The position numbers and the translations under genes were made by a program. From an uncultured Alphaproteobacteria bacterium (lineage in GTDB: Bacteria > Pseudomonadota > Alphaproteobacteria > Rhodobacterales > Rhodobacteraceae), in NCBI GenBank assembly GCA_902533625.1, contig CACAMI010000003.1, positions 101,431 through 146,083 on the forward strand: a stretch of 44,653 nt of DNA. The letters are read 5' to 3'. Shown piece after piece: positions 34,202 to 42,875 of this stretch (within the stretch, counting starts at the first letter, position 1; the number at the start of each line of letters is the position of its first letter). Under the pieces are notes generated by a model. It was not told the origin of the DNA. It saw only the letters and a list, made by a program, of their open reading frames with translations, and did not search any database.

Positions 34202-35773
34202 ATGAATAAAATTTTTACGGTTGTAGCAGCTTTTGCAGTAGCAATTGCATCTATGACTTCTTATGTAACTGCAGATGAAGCTAAGAGAGGCGGAACCTTA
34301 AGAGCGGCGCTTGCTCAGACGCCAAGGCACTTAAATCCAGCTGTTCAATCTGGAATTGTGACAGGATTTCCTGGCGCTCAGTTATTTGCAACACCAATTA
34401 GATATGATGAAAACTGGAATCCTCAGCCTTATTTGGCAAAATCATGGGATGTTTCTGATGATGGCCTCACGGTCACCCTTCATCTTCAAGAAAATGCAGT
34501 ATTTCATGATGGCGTACCCATCAAGTCAAGTGATATTGCCTTTTCATTAGAAACAATAAAGGCAAACCATCCATTTAAAACCATGTTCGCCCCTGTAATA
34601 GAAGTGCAGACACCTGATGAGCATACGGCGGTTCTAAAACTGTCACAACCTCACCCGGCATTATTTTTAGCAATGTCCTCTCAATTAATGTCTATCATAC
34701 CTGAACATGTATACGGTGATGGTCAGGACCCAAAATCTCATCCTCAAAATTCGAATAATGTGGTGGGATCTGGTCCTTTTAAACTTGTTGAGTTTGTTCC
34801 TGATGAGCACGTTATTGTGGAAAGATTTGACGACTTTTTTATGGAGAACCGACCTTATCTAGATAGGATTGTGATGAGAATTATAAAAGATCCTGCTGCA
34901 CGTACCATTGCTCTAGAAAATGGCGAAATCCAATTTTCTGCATTTGAATCAATAGCAAGAAATATCAATAGGATGAAAGAAAATTCAAACCTTACAGTTA
35001 CGCCAGAGGGCTATGCTGCCATAGGTCCACTTGATTGGTTAGCTTTTAACACAGCTGAAGGCAAGACCTCCGATGTGCGTGTAAGGCAGGCTATTGCTTA
35101 TGCCATTGATAAAAACTTTATCTTAAATGCAATCATGCTGGGGACAGCTCAAGACGCCAGAACTGGAATATATCCCGGAGGCCCAAATTATGAGCCAAAT
35201 GTAGAAACCTATGACTTGGATATAGATAAAGCCAATCAGATTCTTGATGATGCTGGATATGCTAAAGGTTCTGACGGAATGAGGTTTGCACTTACTGTGG
35301 ACTTTGGATGGCCAGGAATGAAGGATAGAGCGGAGTATACCAAAGCTGCTCTAAAGAAGATCGGGATTGATGTTACGGTTCGGGCTTCAGCAGACTTTCC
35401 AACTTGGGCTAAGAGAATCAGCACACATGATTTTGATATGACTTGGGATACAGTTTTTAACTGGGGTGATCCTGTTATAGGTGTCCATCGAACCTATCAG
35501 AGTTCAAATATCAAGAAGGGTGTTATATGGTCGAATACTCAGCAGTACAGCAATCCTGAGGTAGATGCTCTTATGGAGGAAGCTGGAAAAGAGACAGATC
35601 AGGCTAAAAGAACTGCACTTTATTCAAAGATGCAAAAGATTATAGCTGATGAACTTCCATTATATCCAACAAATACTCTTCCGTATCATACTGTTTTTAG
35701 TAATGATGTTGGAGGTGCTCCGTTGGGTATCTGGGCCACCAGTTCACCAATGGATATGACATACTTAAAATAA
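34202..35773 (+). CDS. Peptide-type ABC transporter substrate-binding protein (SBP family 5), second system
   Basis: Periplasmic binding protein of 523 residues. Signal peptide 1-24 (likely cut at YVTA|DEA). Family features are RGGTLRAALAQTPRHLNPA, AKSWDVSDDGLTVTLHL, VFHDGVPIKSSDIAFSLE, VGSGPFKLVEF and VRQAIAYAIDKNFI. AAGGAGAG precedes the ATG. It heads a five-gene operon with its permeases and ATPases. It is not closely similar to the binding protein at 19221, so a different ligand is expected. The sequence near the ligand pocket cannot be interpreted without a structure. Confidence 0.92.
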   Translation: MNKIFTVVAAFAVAIASMTSYVTADEAKRGGTLRAALAQTPRHLNPAVQSGIVTGFPGAQLFATPIRYDENWNPQPYLAKSWDVSDDGLTVTLHLQENAVFHDGVPIKSSDIAFSLETIKANHPFKTMFAPVIEVQTPDEHTAVLKLSQPHPALFLAMSSQLMSIIPEHVYGDGQDPKSHPQNSNNVVGSGPFKLVEFVPDEHVIVERFDDFFMENRPYLDRIVMRIIKDPAARTIALENGEIQFSAFESIARNINRMKENSNLTVTPEGYAAIGPLDWLAFNTAEGKTSDVRVRQAIAYAIDKNFILNAIMLGTAQDARTGIYPGGPNYEPNVETYDLDIDKANQILDDAGYAKGSDGMRFALTVDFGWPGMKDRAEYTKAALKKIGIDVTVRASADFPTWAKRISTHDFDMTWDTVFNWGDPVIGVHRTYQSSNIKKGVIWSNTQQYSNPEVDALMEEAGKETDQAKRTALYSKMQKIIADELPLYPTNTLPYHTVFSNDVGGAPLGIWATSSPMDMTYLK

Positions 35774-35781
35774 ACAAGCTT

Positions 35782-35809
35782 ACTGTAGGGCGTAAAAACG
35801 CCCTACAGT
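35782..35809 (+). promoter_or_regulatory. Perfect 12-bp hairpin between binding protein and permease genes
   Basis: ACTGTAGGGCGT (35782-35793) and ACGCCCTACAGT (35798-35809) pair perfectly around an AAAA loop, 8 nt after the binding-protein stop. Only a short T-run follows, so it is at most a partial terminator. It more likely blocks 3' decay, keeping the binding-protein message abundant. Unlike the hairpin at 19181, it does not cover the permease ribosome binding site (CGGAG near 35833). Confidence 0.72.
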
Positions 35810-35842
35810 TTACCCTTACAGTATAATTTCCTCGGAGCATTT

Positions 35843-36820
35843 ATGAAGTTAGTTTTTGCTGTCATTCAACGCGTATTTTATGCGGCTATTTTGCTCTTGG
35901 CCGTGATTGTATTAAATTTTTTCATGATGCATTTAGCTCCTGGTGATATAGCTGATTCGATTGCTCAGACTATGGGAGGTGCTGACGAAGAAATAATGAA
36001 GGAAATAAGAGCTGATTACGGTTTGGACAAACCGTTTCTAACTCAACTTGGCCAATATATTTTCAAGGTTGCGCAGTTTGATTTGGGTTACTCTTATTTT
36101 TACACTCAACCTGTTACGACATTAATTCTAGCAAAAATACCAGCCACTCTTTTACTAGTCATCACCTCACAAATACTTGCCTTAATTGTTGGTGTTCTTT
36201 TAGGGGTTCAATCTGCAAAAAATCCGAATGGAATATCAAGTTTTGTGGTAAGTATGTTGGCTTTGTTTGGTTACGCGGCACCAGTTTTTTGGACTGGAAT
36301 TTTATTGCTTATAGCATTTTCATTAAAAATTCCAATTTTTCCAGTTGCTGGAATGTATGATGTCATGGTGGAGGGAAGTTTTTTTGTTGAGGCTTTAGAT
36401 GTGTTGAAGCATTTGGTTCTGCCTGTAGTAACGCTCTCCTCTATATTCTTAGCTTTATATTCAAGACTATGTCGGGCAAGTATGATGGAAGTTCTGGGGT
36501 CTGATTATATAAGAACTGCAAAAGCCAAAGGTTTGTCTAGAAATGAGATCATTTATAAACACGCCTTAAAAAATGCTCTGTCTCCAGTTATTACCCTTGC
36601 TGGCCTGCAACTTTCGGCAGTTGTTTCAGGAGCTGTTTTAGTTGAAGCGGTATATAGTTGGCCTGGTTTGGGGACACTTGCCTTTAACTCAATTCTTTCT
36701 AGAGACACTCCAACTATTTTGGGAATTCTGTTTTTTTCCTCCCTGGTAGTTATTGTTGGAAATCTTTTAACAGATCTGGTTCTTCGGTTGATTGATCCAA
36801 GAATGCGAGGTTCAGAATGA
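35843..36820 (+). CDS. Peptide-type ABC transporter permease, DppB type, second system
   Basis: Inner-membrane permease of 325 residues with six predicted helices. LAPGDIADSIAQTMGG matches the DppB/OppB periplasmic loop start, RTAKAKGLSRNEIIYKHALKN is the EAA loop contacting the ATPase, and the C-terminus ends in LRLIDPRMRGSE. It follows the hairpin after the binding-protein gene and overlaps the next permease gene by 4 nt. Intact, normal length. Confidence 0.92.
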   Translation: MKLVFAVIQRVFYAAILLLAVIVLNFFMMHLAPGDIADSIAQTMGGADEEIMKEIRADYGLDKPFLTQLGQYIFKVAQFDLGYSYFYTQPVTTLILAKIPATLLLVITSQILALIVGVLLGVQSAKNPNGISSFVVSMLALFGYAAPVFWTGILLLIAFSLKIPIFPVAGMYDVMVEGSFFVEALDVLKHLVLPVVTLSSIFLALYSRLCRASMMEVLGSDYIRTAKAKGLSRNEIIYKHALKNALSPVITLAGLQLSAVVSGAVLVEAVYSWPGLGTLAFNSILSRDTPTILGILFFSSLVVIVGNLLTDLVLRLIDPRMRGSE

Positions 36821-37695
36821 AAGAAAAGGAAAATAAAGAAAAAGAGGAAAAACCACGACACCCTCTTTCAGAAGTTTTTGACATGTATATCAGAAATTTT
36901 TCTGCCGTGTGCGCTATGTTTGTTCTTATTGTGATAATTATTTTGGCAATTTTTGGTCCGTCACTATATCCTACTGATCCTTTTGAAATGGTTTGGATGC
37001 CGTTTTCTCCTCCTGGCCAAGAAGGGTTTCTTTTAGGCACAGATTATCTGGGGCGTGATCTTATGGCAGGTTTAGTTCATGGAGCAAGAGTATCTATATT
37101 GGTTGGTATATCTGCAGCATTCATGTCAGTTGTAATTGGAATAACAATTGGAGCTCTGGCAGGATATTATAGAGGAACTATTGAAGAAATTCTTATGAGA
37201 TTAACTGAATTCTTCCAGGTTTTGCCCACACTTCTTTTTTCAATGGTGATTGTAGCTCTTTTCGGAGCTTCACTGCCCATGATTGTTATTGCTATAGGTT
37301 TAGTAAGTTGGACGGCTGTGGCAAGAATTACCAGGGCGGAGTTCTTGAGGATAAGAGAGTTGGAATTTGTTATGGCTTCAAGGGCTTCAGGAGCAAGCGA
37401 TTTTAGATTAATTTTTTCAGTTATTTTACCAAATGCACTGCCACCTATTATTGTTCAGGCTGCTCTTATGGTAGGTAGTGCTATACTTTTTGAGGCCGGC
37501 CTTAGTTTCTTGGGCTTGTCTGACCCAAATATTGTGAGCTGGGGTCAAATTATTGGTTCAAATAGGCAATATATTCTTGATGCAAGTTACACGGTAACTG
37601 TACCTGGTTTGGCGATTTTTGTTACTGTCCTAGCTATTTCATTGGTTGGAGACGGATTAAATGATGCTTTAAATCCCAAATTGAGGCGAAGATGA
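36817..37695 (+). CDS. Peptide-type ABC transporter permease, DppC type, second system
   Basis: Inner-membrane permease of 292 residues. The N-terminus (KEKENKEKEEKPRHPLSE) is unusually rich in Lys and Glu before helix 1. The DppC signature is FLLGTDYLGRDLMAGLVHGA, the EAA loop is ASRASGASDFRLIFSVILPN, and the C-terminus is DALNPKLRRR. It overlaps both neighbours by 4 nt, which implies translational coupling within the transporter operon. Confidence 0.92.
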   Translation: MKEKENKEKEEKPRHPLSEVFDMYIRNFSAVCAMFVLIVIIILAIFGPSLYPTDPFEMVWMPFSPPGQEGFLLGTDYLGRDLMAGLVHGARVSILVGISAAFMSVVIGITIGALAGYYRGTIEEILMRLTEFFQVLPTLLFSMVIVALFGASLPMIVIAIGLVSWTAVARITRAEFLRIRELEFVMASRASGASDFRLIFSVILPNALPPIIVQAALMVGSAILFEAGLSFLGLSDPNIVSWGQIIGSNRQYILDASYTVTVPGLAIFVTVLAISLVGDGLNDALNPKLRRR

Positions 37696-38678
37696 TGGCT
37701 CCTATATTGAAGGTTGAGAATCTTAGTGTTGAGTTGAAGACAAAAGAAGGTACCTCTCCGGTCATTGACAACCTTTCATTTGAATTAAATGCCGGAGAAA
37801 CACTGAGTTTTGTAGGTGAATCTGGATGTGGTAAGTCAATGACTGCACTTGGAATTATGGGCTTGTTGCCGGAAAAGATAAGCCGTGTATCATCGGGTAG
37901 AATTTTATTTCAAGGTGAGGACCTTGCCTCTGTAACTCAAAAAAGATTACAGGAAATTAGGGGCAACGAAATTTCTATGATTTTTCAAGAACCTATGACC
38001 TCTTTAAATCCTGTTTACACTATTGGCGAACAAATCGGTGAAATATTGCGGAGGCACAAAGGTTTAAATAGAAAGCAATCTTTCCTGCAAGCACTAGACT
38101 TAATCGAAGCTGTTCAAATTCCTGATACGAAGAATAAAATTCATAGTTACCCTTTTCAGTTATCAGGTGGCCAAAGGCAAAGAGTTATGATTGCAATGGC
38201 CTTGGCTTGTGAACCGAAAATTTTGGTAGCAGACGAACCTACTACTGCTTTGGATGTTACGGTACAAGCTCAGATTTTTGATCTATTAAAGGAATTAAGA
38301 GTAAAGACGAATACAGCAATAATCTTAATCACACATGATATGGGTGTAGTTTATGAAATGGCACAGAAAATGATTGTTATGTACGCAGGCAGAAAAGTTG
38401 AAGAGGGATCGGTAAATCAGGTCATAAAATCACCAGCTCATCCCTATACACAAGGCTTGATTTCTTGTGTTCCTCATTTGACTGAAAAACAACCAGAGGT
38501 AAGGGAAAGATTATTAGAAATACCAGGGATTGTGCCAGGTTTAACTTCATTTGGTTTAAATAAATGTTTATTCGAAAGTCGCTGCCACAAGTCGGTTGAA
38601 AAGTGCCTGTCTTCCAAACCTGATTCACAATCAATTTCAACCGGACATCAGGCAAATTGTTGGAATTTAGGCAAATAG
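37692..38678 (+). CDS. Peptide-type ABC transporter ATPase, DppD type
   Basis: Cytoplasmic ATPase of 328 residues with GESGCGKSM (Walker A), LSGGQRQRVMIAMAL (signature), ILVADEPTTALD (Walker B) and the H-loop ITHD. The C-terminal oligopeptide-ATPase extension has four cysteines (KCLFESRC, EKC, NCW), the pattern that holds a metal or Fe-S site in DppD-type proteins. Two ATGs stand at the start (37692 and 37695); the first overlaps the permease stop. It would pair with the DppF-type ATPase that begins 1 nt after its stop. Confidence 0.92.
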   Translation: MMAPILKVENLSVELKTKEGTSPVIDNLSFELNAGETLSFVGESGCGKSMTALGIMGLLPEKISRVSSGRILFQGEDLASVTQKRLQEIRGNEISMIFQEPMTSLNPVYTIGEQIGEILRRHKGLNRKQSFLQALDLIEAVQIPDTKNKIHSYPFQLSGGQRQRVMIAMALACEPKILVADEPTTALDVTVQAQIFDLLKELRVKTNTAIILITHDMGVVYEMAQKMIVMYAGRKVEEGSVNQVIKSPAHPYTQGLISCVPHLTEKQPEVRERLLEIPGIVPGLTSFGLNKCLFESRCHKSVEKCLSSKPDSQSISTGHQANCWNLGK

Positions 38679-38679
38679 A

Positions 38680-39477
38680 ATGAACCAGTCACTTTTAAAA
38701 GTAGAGAATTTAAAAGTTAGGTTCCCTATAGGTCGCAAATCTATTTTTGGTCAGGGAAAATATTTGTATGCCGTTGATGATGTATCATTTTCAGTGAAAA
38801 AAGGTGAGACACTTGGTATAGTGGGGGAAAGTGGTTCAGGGAAAACAACCACTGCATTAACAGTTGCCCAACTTGAGAAATGTTATTCGGGCAGAATTTT
38901 ATTCGAAGGAAAAGATATTGTCGGATCCAGTAAGGTGGAACTCCGTAATTTAAGGGAGGATATTCAATTCATATTTCAAGACCCTTACTCCAGCCTTAAT
39001 CCAAGATTGAGAGCAGAAGACATTGTTGCCGAACCTCTAATTAGTTTAAAGGGCTTAAAAAAACAGGATATTGGTGAACGCATTGAAGAATTATTTCAAT
39101 CAGTAGGGTTGCGCTCAGAGCAGAGAAGGCTTTTCCCTCATCAGTTTTCTGGCGGACAGCGTCAGAGATTAGGGATTGCAAGGGCAATATCCACACAACC
39201 AAAATTGGTTATTTGCGATGAACCGGTTTCAGCTCTTGATGTTGCCGTGCAAGCTCAGATTTTAAATTTGCTTACGGATTTGCAGGAGAAATTTGAATTA
39301 ACCTATTTATTTATTTCTCACGATTTAGGTGTTATTCAGCACATGTGTGACAGCATAGCTGTAATGTTAGATGGGAAAATTGTAGAATATTCAGACAGGA
39401 TTAATTTGTTTGAAAGACCGAAGAATGATTATACGAAAAAACTACTTTCAGCAGTACCAAAGTTGGATTTAGAATAG
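38680..39477 (+). CDS. Peptide-type ABC transporter ATPase, DppF type
   Basis: Cytoplasmic ATPase of 265 residues. GESGSGKTTTA (Walker A), FIFQDPYSSLNPR (Q-loop region), FSGGQRQRLGIARAI (signature), LVICDEPVSALDV (Walker B) and FISHDLG (H-loop) are all intact. It ends at YTKKLLSAVPKL and lacks the C-terminal oligopeptide-binding extension with cysteines, giving a shorter protein than usual (about 320). It completes the operon; a 47-nt gap separates it from mnmH. Confidence 0.92.
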   Translation: MNQSLLKVENLKVRFPIGRKSIFGQGKYLYAVDDVSFSVKKGETLGIVGESGSGKTTTALTVAQLEKCYSGRILFEGKDIVGSSKVELRNLREDIQFIFQDPYSSLNPRLRAEDIVAEPLISLKGLKKQDIGERIEELFQSVGLRSEQRRLFPHQFSGGQRQRLGIARAISTQPKLVICDEPVSALDVAVQAQILNLLTDLQEKFELTYLFISHDLGVIQHMCDSIAVMLDGKIVEYSDRINLFERPKNDYTKKLLSAVPKLDLE

Positions 39478-39524
39478 TATTAAATAATTAAAGACTTTCA
39501 ATATTTTCTGACTTAAATCCAGAT

Positions 39525-40577
39525 ATGAAAAAAATAAATTATATTGATGTGAATGAACTTAATCCTCTGATTTTTGATTCAATTATTGATGTTAGATCTC
39601 CTGCAGAGTTTACTGAAGACCACATTCCTAATTCTGTCAATTTGCCAGTTCTTTCTGATTTAGAGAGAGGTGAAGTAGGAACGCTCTATAAAAGTTTAAG
39701 TCCATTCGAAGCGCGAAAAGTTGGAAGTGCTTTGATAGCAGAGAATGTTGCAAACCATATAAAGAATGGTCTATCGAATAATAATGAGTCTTGGAGACCG
39801 CTAATTTATTGCTGGCGTGGCGGGCAAAGATCTAAAGCATTTGCTACAATATTGAACGAAGTAGGCTGGTGTGTATCTGTTGTTGAAGGTGGTTATAAAG
39901 CGTATCGTAAAATGATTTATGAATCTCTTTATGAAGATGAAATAAAGCAAAAAATTTACCTTATATCGGGCAACACAGGTACAGCTAAAACCGAAATCCT
40001 TAAAATCCTGGAAAATGAAGGATTAAATATAGTTGACTTAGAAGGTTTGGCTAAACACAAGGGTTCGGTATTTGGATCCTTAGACGATGTTCAACCTACC
40101 CAAAAGTCATTTGAAAGTACACTCTACAAAAAAATTAAGGAATTTGATTTCAATGAACCTCTAATTTTAGAGGCTGAATCAAACAAAATTGGCAAGATAT
40201 CATTGCCTTCAAGTCTTTGGAAAAAGATGCGATCTTCCTACCGAATAGTTATTTCAGCGCCAGTAAAGGCTAGGGCAAAATATTTAGAGAAGCAATATTT
40301 TGAATTGATTAAAGATAAAAAAAGATTTCTAGAAAAATTAAATAGCCTTAAGCAAATTCAAGGGTATGAAAGGATTGAATTTTGGTCCTCTTTGTTTGAA
40401 ACCAAGAATTATGCTGATCTTGCTCAGGAATTGATAATTCATCATTATGACCCAAGGTATAAACAGTCTTCTGAAAAAAATGGAGATCTTAAAGTAATGA
40501 CAATAGAATTAAAAAATCTGGAACCAAGAGATTTAATGGGAGCGGCAGAAAAAATTATAAAAATCTTGAAACCCTAA
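39525..40577 (+). CDS. mnmH: tRNA 2-selenouridine synthase
   Basis: Converts the wobble 2-thiouridine of certain tRNAs (Lys, Glu, Gln) to 2-selenouridine, using selenophosphate through a geranylated intermediate. The 350 residues contain an N-terminal rhodanese domain (IDVRSPAEFTEDHIPNSVN) with the catalytic Cys at C96 (YCWRGGQRSKA; C97 in E. coli), and a C-terminal P-loop domain with DLEGLAKHKGSVFG. The P-loop reads GNTGTAKT (149-156), with Ala in place of the usual second Gly before Lys. Its stop is 1 nt from that of the convergent selD fusion, so donor and user enzymes of selenium sit together. No selA, selB or selC is in the window. Confidence 0.93.
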   Translation: MKKINYIDVNELNPLIFDSIIDVRSPAEFTEDHIPNSVNLPVLSDLERGEVGTLYKSLSPFEARKVGSALIAENVANHIKNGLSNNNESWRPLIYCWRGGQRSKAFATILNEVGWCVSVVEGGYKAYRKMIYESLYEDEIKQKIYLISGNTGTAKTEILKILENEGLNIVDLEGLAKHKGSVFGSLDDVQPTQKSFESTLYKKIKEFDFNEPLILEAESNKIGKISLPSSLWKKMRSSYRIVISAPVKARAKYLEKQYFELIKDKKRFLEKLNSLKQIQGYERIEFWSSLFETKNYADLAQELIIHHYDPRYKQSSEKNGDLKVMTIELKNLEPRDLMGAAEKIIKILKP

Positions 40578-40578
40578 G

Positions 40579-42747
40579 TTAATTTTCAAGGAGAATGCCA
40601 GGTTCTCCTTTCTTAATTTCTCCTATAACTGAATCTAATAAACCTGCTTTACGCAAGTTAACTTGGAGGGTTTTTACCCTTTCTTTAGGGACAGATATCA
40701 ACATTCCTCCACTTGTCTGAGGATCAAAAAGTAAATCAAAAACGGGAGATTCAATTTTATCTACTTTTTTCTTTTGCTTCGTATTGTCTGCGAAAAGTGT
40801 AGATCTTACACCTTGGTTACTAAGCTCAATAGCACCATTTAGTAATGGTACTTTCTTAATTGAAACTTGTGCGGACACGGATGAAGCTTCACAAATATTC
40901 ATGAGGTGTCCTATCAGCCCAAAACCGGTTACATCGGTCATGGCATTAACATCTGCAGAGAGAATTGTAACAGGAGCTTGGCTTTTTTGCATCCATGCCA
41001 AAGCATCCATCAAATGATCCCCTGCGGTTAATCCTTGCATTTCTCCAGCTAACAAAACTCCTGTGCCGATTGGTTTGGTTAGAATAATTTTGTCCCCTAT
41101 CTTTGCTTTGCTAATTTCTAGTGGAAGTCCACCTACTTCGCCTATAAGAGTAACTCCGATTGTTAATTCTGCCCCTTGGGTGGTATGCCCACCGATCAAG
41201 GAGATTTTCTCTTCGAAAAAAGTATATTTTGCTGCATCCATAATTTCTTCCAGCCAGCTGGCTTGGATAGGTTTGCTAGCTTCAGGAATAACAATGTTAA
41301 GTAATGCAAAATTTGGTTTGGCCCCCATAGCCCAAATGTCTCCTAAAGAGTGTATTATGGTAATACGGGACATTAACCAGGGATCCTTGGTAAAAGCTCT
41401 AAGATGATCTGTAGTAATAATTTGCCTTAATTTGCCGTTTTTGATTATTGCTGCATCGTCACCAATTTCATTTAGTACATTTTTGTCCTTTACATTGTTA
41501 ATTTTAACAATTTGGTTTTTTAGCATTTCGTGACCTATTTTGGATCCACATCCACCACAAAGCATTTGATCAAAACTATCTTTACCATATTTTTTTTTAT
41601 TAGGATGATTGTAACTCATTGGGCGAAGCCTAAAAAAACTGGCCATAAAATTCCTGTCAATTAAATTCTTCCAATTCCAGATAAGACTTCCAGATAAATG
41701 AAAACCTCTTCCAGAAGATATGGCTTTTCGTCTTCCAATTGATATAAGCTTTAGATGGTTGCGTTGTGGGTTAAATTTTTTTAGTACTTTTTTTTCTATT
41801 GTGGCCAATATATTGTGAAACAGATATGGGCCCGCTCTAACGGCAAAGACCCCTGCCTTTGGCCTAGGTGTTTCTTGCAGGTGGGCACAATCACCAGCGG
41901 CGTACAAGAATGGAAATTTGGGCGATCTTAGAAATTTGTCGACTATGATAAATCCATTAATGCAAGGTATCCCACTTTGCTTAATCCAAGGATACGGATG
42001 AGCTCCAGACGCTAAAATAGTAAAGTCACTCTCAATAAGGCTGCCATCAGATATCTCAATGCCAGCATCTTCTATTCTTACAATATTTGTCGATTCAATA
42101 ATTTTGAAAGAATTTTTTTGCATTAATTTCTTAAGTCTAATCTTTAGACCTCTACTTTCATTTTTAAGAATAGGCCCTCTATCAAGAATTGTAATGTCAT
42201 AGGGTATTTTTTCTTTTCCTAAGCGTTCATTTGCTGAAAAAGCAAGCTCTACCCCTCCTAGCCCTCCGCCTATGATATTAACTTTCCGTTTTTTTAATTC
42301 AGTAGAATTTAATATAAAATCATTCCAACTCGAATATAGCTGATCTAATGGCTTGGCAGACACTACCGATTTAGATGTGGTAAAGAAATCACTCGGTTTC
42401 GATGTTATTCCTACATCTATAGATATAAGATCAAAAAAAAGTTCAGGTCTTCCTTGGATCGTTAAAGTTTTTTTCACTAGGTTGATGCTTTCAACCTGTC
42501 CCCTTAGAAACCGTGCTCCAGAAGAATTGCATAATTTACCAAGATCTATATAGACATCTTCCTTTTTGTAGTAACCACTTATTAACCCTGGGAGCATTCC
42601 CGTATACGGTGTAAATGCCTCTGGATTGATTAGAATAATTTCTGAAGGAGGTTTTTCCCTTCTCATAGCCCATCTTTTTAGAAATATACAATGAGAGTGG
42701 CCACCACCAACCAAGACAACTCTATTCTCTATAGGTTCGACTTGCAT
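40579..42747 (-). CDS. selD: FAD-oxidoreductase/selenide water dikinase (SelD) fusion
   Basis: A 722-residue fusion. Residues 1 to about 385 form an NDH-2-like FAD/NAD(P) oxidoreductase (start VVLVGGGHSHCIFL, later IIGGGLGGVELAF and AAGDCAHL). The rest is selenophosphate synthetase, which makes selenophosphate from selenide and ATP: LCGGCGSKIGHE, EIGDDAAII, SLGDIWAMGAKPN, LIGGHTTQGAE, TDVTGFGLIGHL and LLFDPQTSGG. By alignment to E. coli SelD the catalytic residue is C400, coded TGT, so this is a Cys rather than a selenocysteine form. I chose ATG at 42747, which has AAGGAG 6 nt upstream; the longer frame to 42771 runs through that site. The FAD part may supply reduced selenium; that is inference. 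Confidence 0.92.
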   Translation of the reverse strand: MQVEPIENRVVLVGGGHSHCIFLKRWAMRREKPPSEIILINPEAFTPYTGMLPGLISGYYKKEDVYIDLGKLCNSSGARFLRGQVESINLVKKTLTIQGRPELFFDLISIDVGITSKPSDFFTTSKSVVSAKPLDQLYSSWNDFILNSTELKKRKVNIIGGGLGGVELAFSANERLGKEKIPYDITILDRGPILKNESRGLKIRLKKLMQKNSFKIIESTNIVRIEDAGIEISDGSLIESDFTILASGAHPYPWIKQSGIPCINGFIIVDKFLRSPKFPFLYAAGDCAHLQETPRPKAGVFAVRAGPYLFHNILATIEKKVLKKFNPQRNHLKLISIGRRKAISSGRGFHLSGSLIWNWKNLIDRNFMASFFRLRPMSYNHPNKKKYGKDSFDQMLCGGCGSKIGHEMLKNQIVKINNVKDKNVLNEIGDDAAIIKNGKLRQIITTDHLRAFTKDPWLMSRITIIHSLGDIWAMGAKPNFALLNIVIPEASKPIQASWLEEIMDAAKYTFFEEKISLIGGHTTQGAELTIGVTLIGEVGGLPLEISKAKIGDKIILTKPIGTGVLLAGEMQGLTAGDHLMDALAWMQKSQAPVTILSADVNAMTDVTGFGLIGHLMNICEASSVSAQVSIKKVPLLNGAIELSNQGVRSTLFADNTKQKKKVDKIESPVFDLLFDPQTSGGMLISVPKERVKTLQVNLRKAGLLDSVIGEIKKGEPGILLEN

Positions 42748-42848
42748 GATATACTCCTTAGTTGAACACAATTCTTTTAGAAAAGAAAATTTCCGATGCT
42801 TTATTCCTTTCGAAAATTTTCCTTTACGTCAAATGATTTGTTGCTAAG

Positions 42849-42867
42849 GTCCTTTTTAATTAAGGAC
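42849..42867 (+). promoter_or_regulatory. Small hairpin covering the ribosome binding site of the DMT gene
   Basis: GTCCTT (42849-42854) and AAGGAC (42862-42867) pair around a 7-nt loop. The 3' arm is the AAGGA Shine-Dalgarno sequence for the TTG start at 42876. With 6 bp the stem is weak and may be accidental, because any short complement of the ribosome site gives this pattern. Confidence 0.3.
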
Positions 42868-42875
42868 AGTATGAT

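Noticed and set aside
36553-36861. Antisense frames of 96-126 codons, here and at 13512-13892, 17684-18043, 41063-41407 and 43370-43705
   Set aside because: All mirror clear conserved genes on the other strand and have composition typical of antisense shadows.
41548-41550. Possible selenocysteine codon in SelD
   Set aside because: The active-site codon is TGT (Cys), and no in-frame TGA interrupts this or other genes in a way that suggests readthrough.
42748-42771. Longer start for the SelD fusion
   Set aside because: The extra codons include the AAGGAG that serves the ATG at 42747, and the oxidoreductase domain begins right after that ATG.
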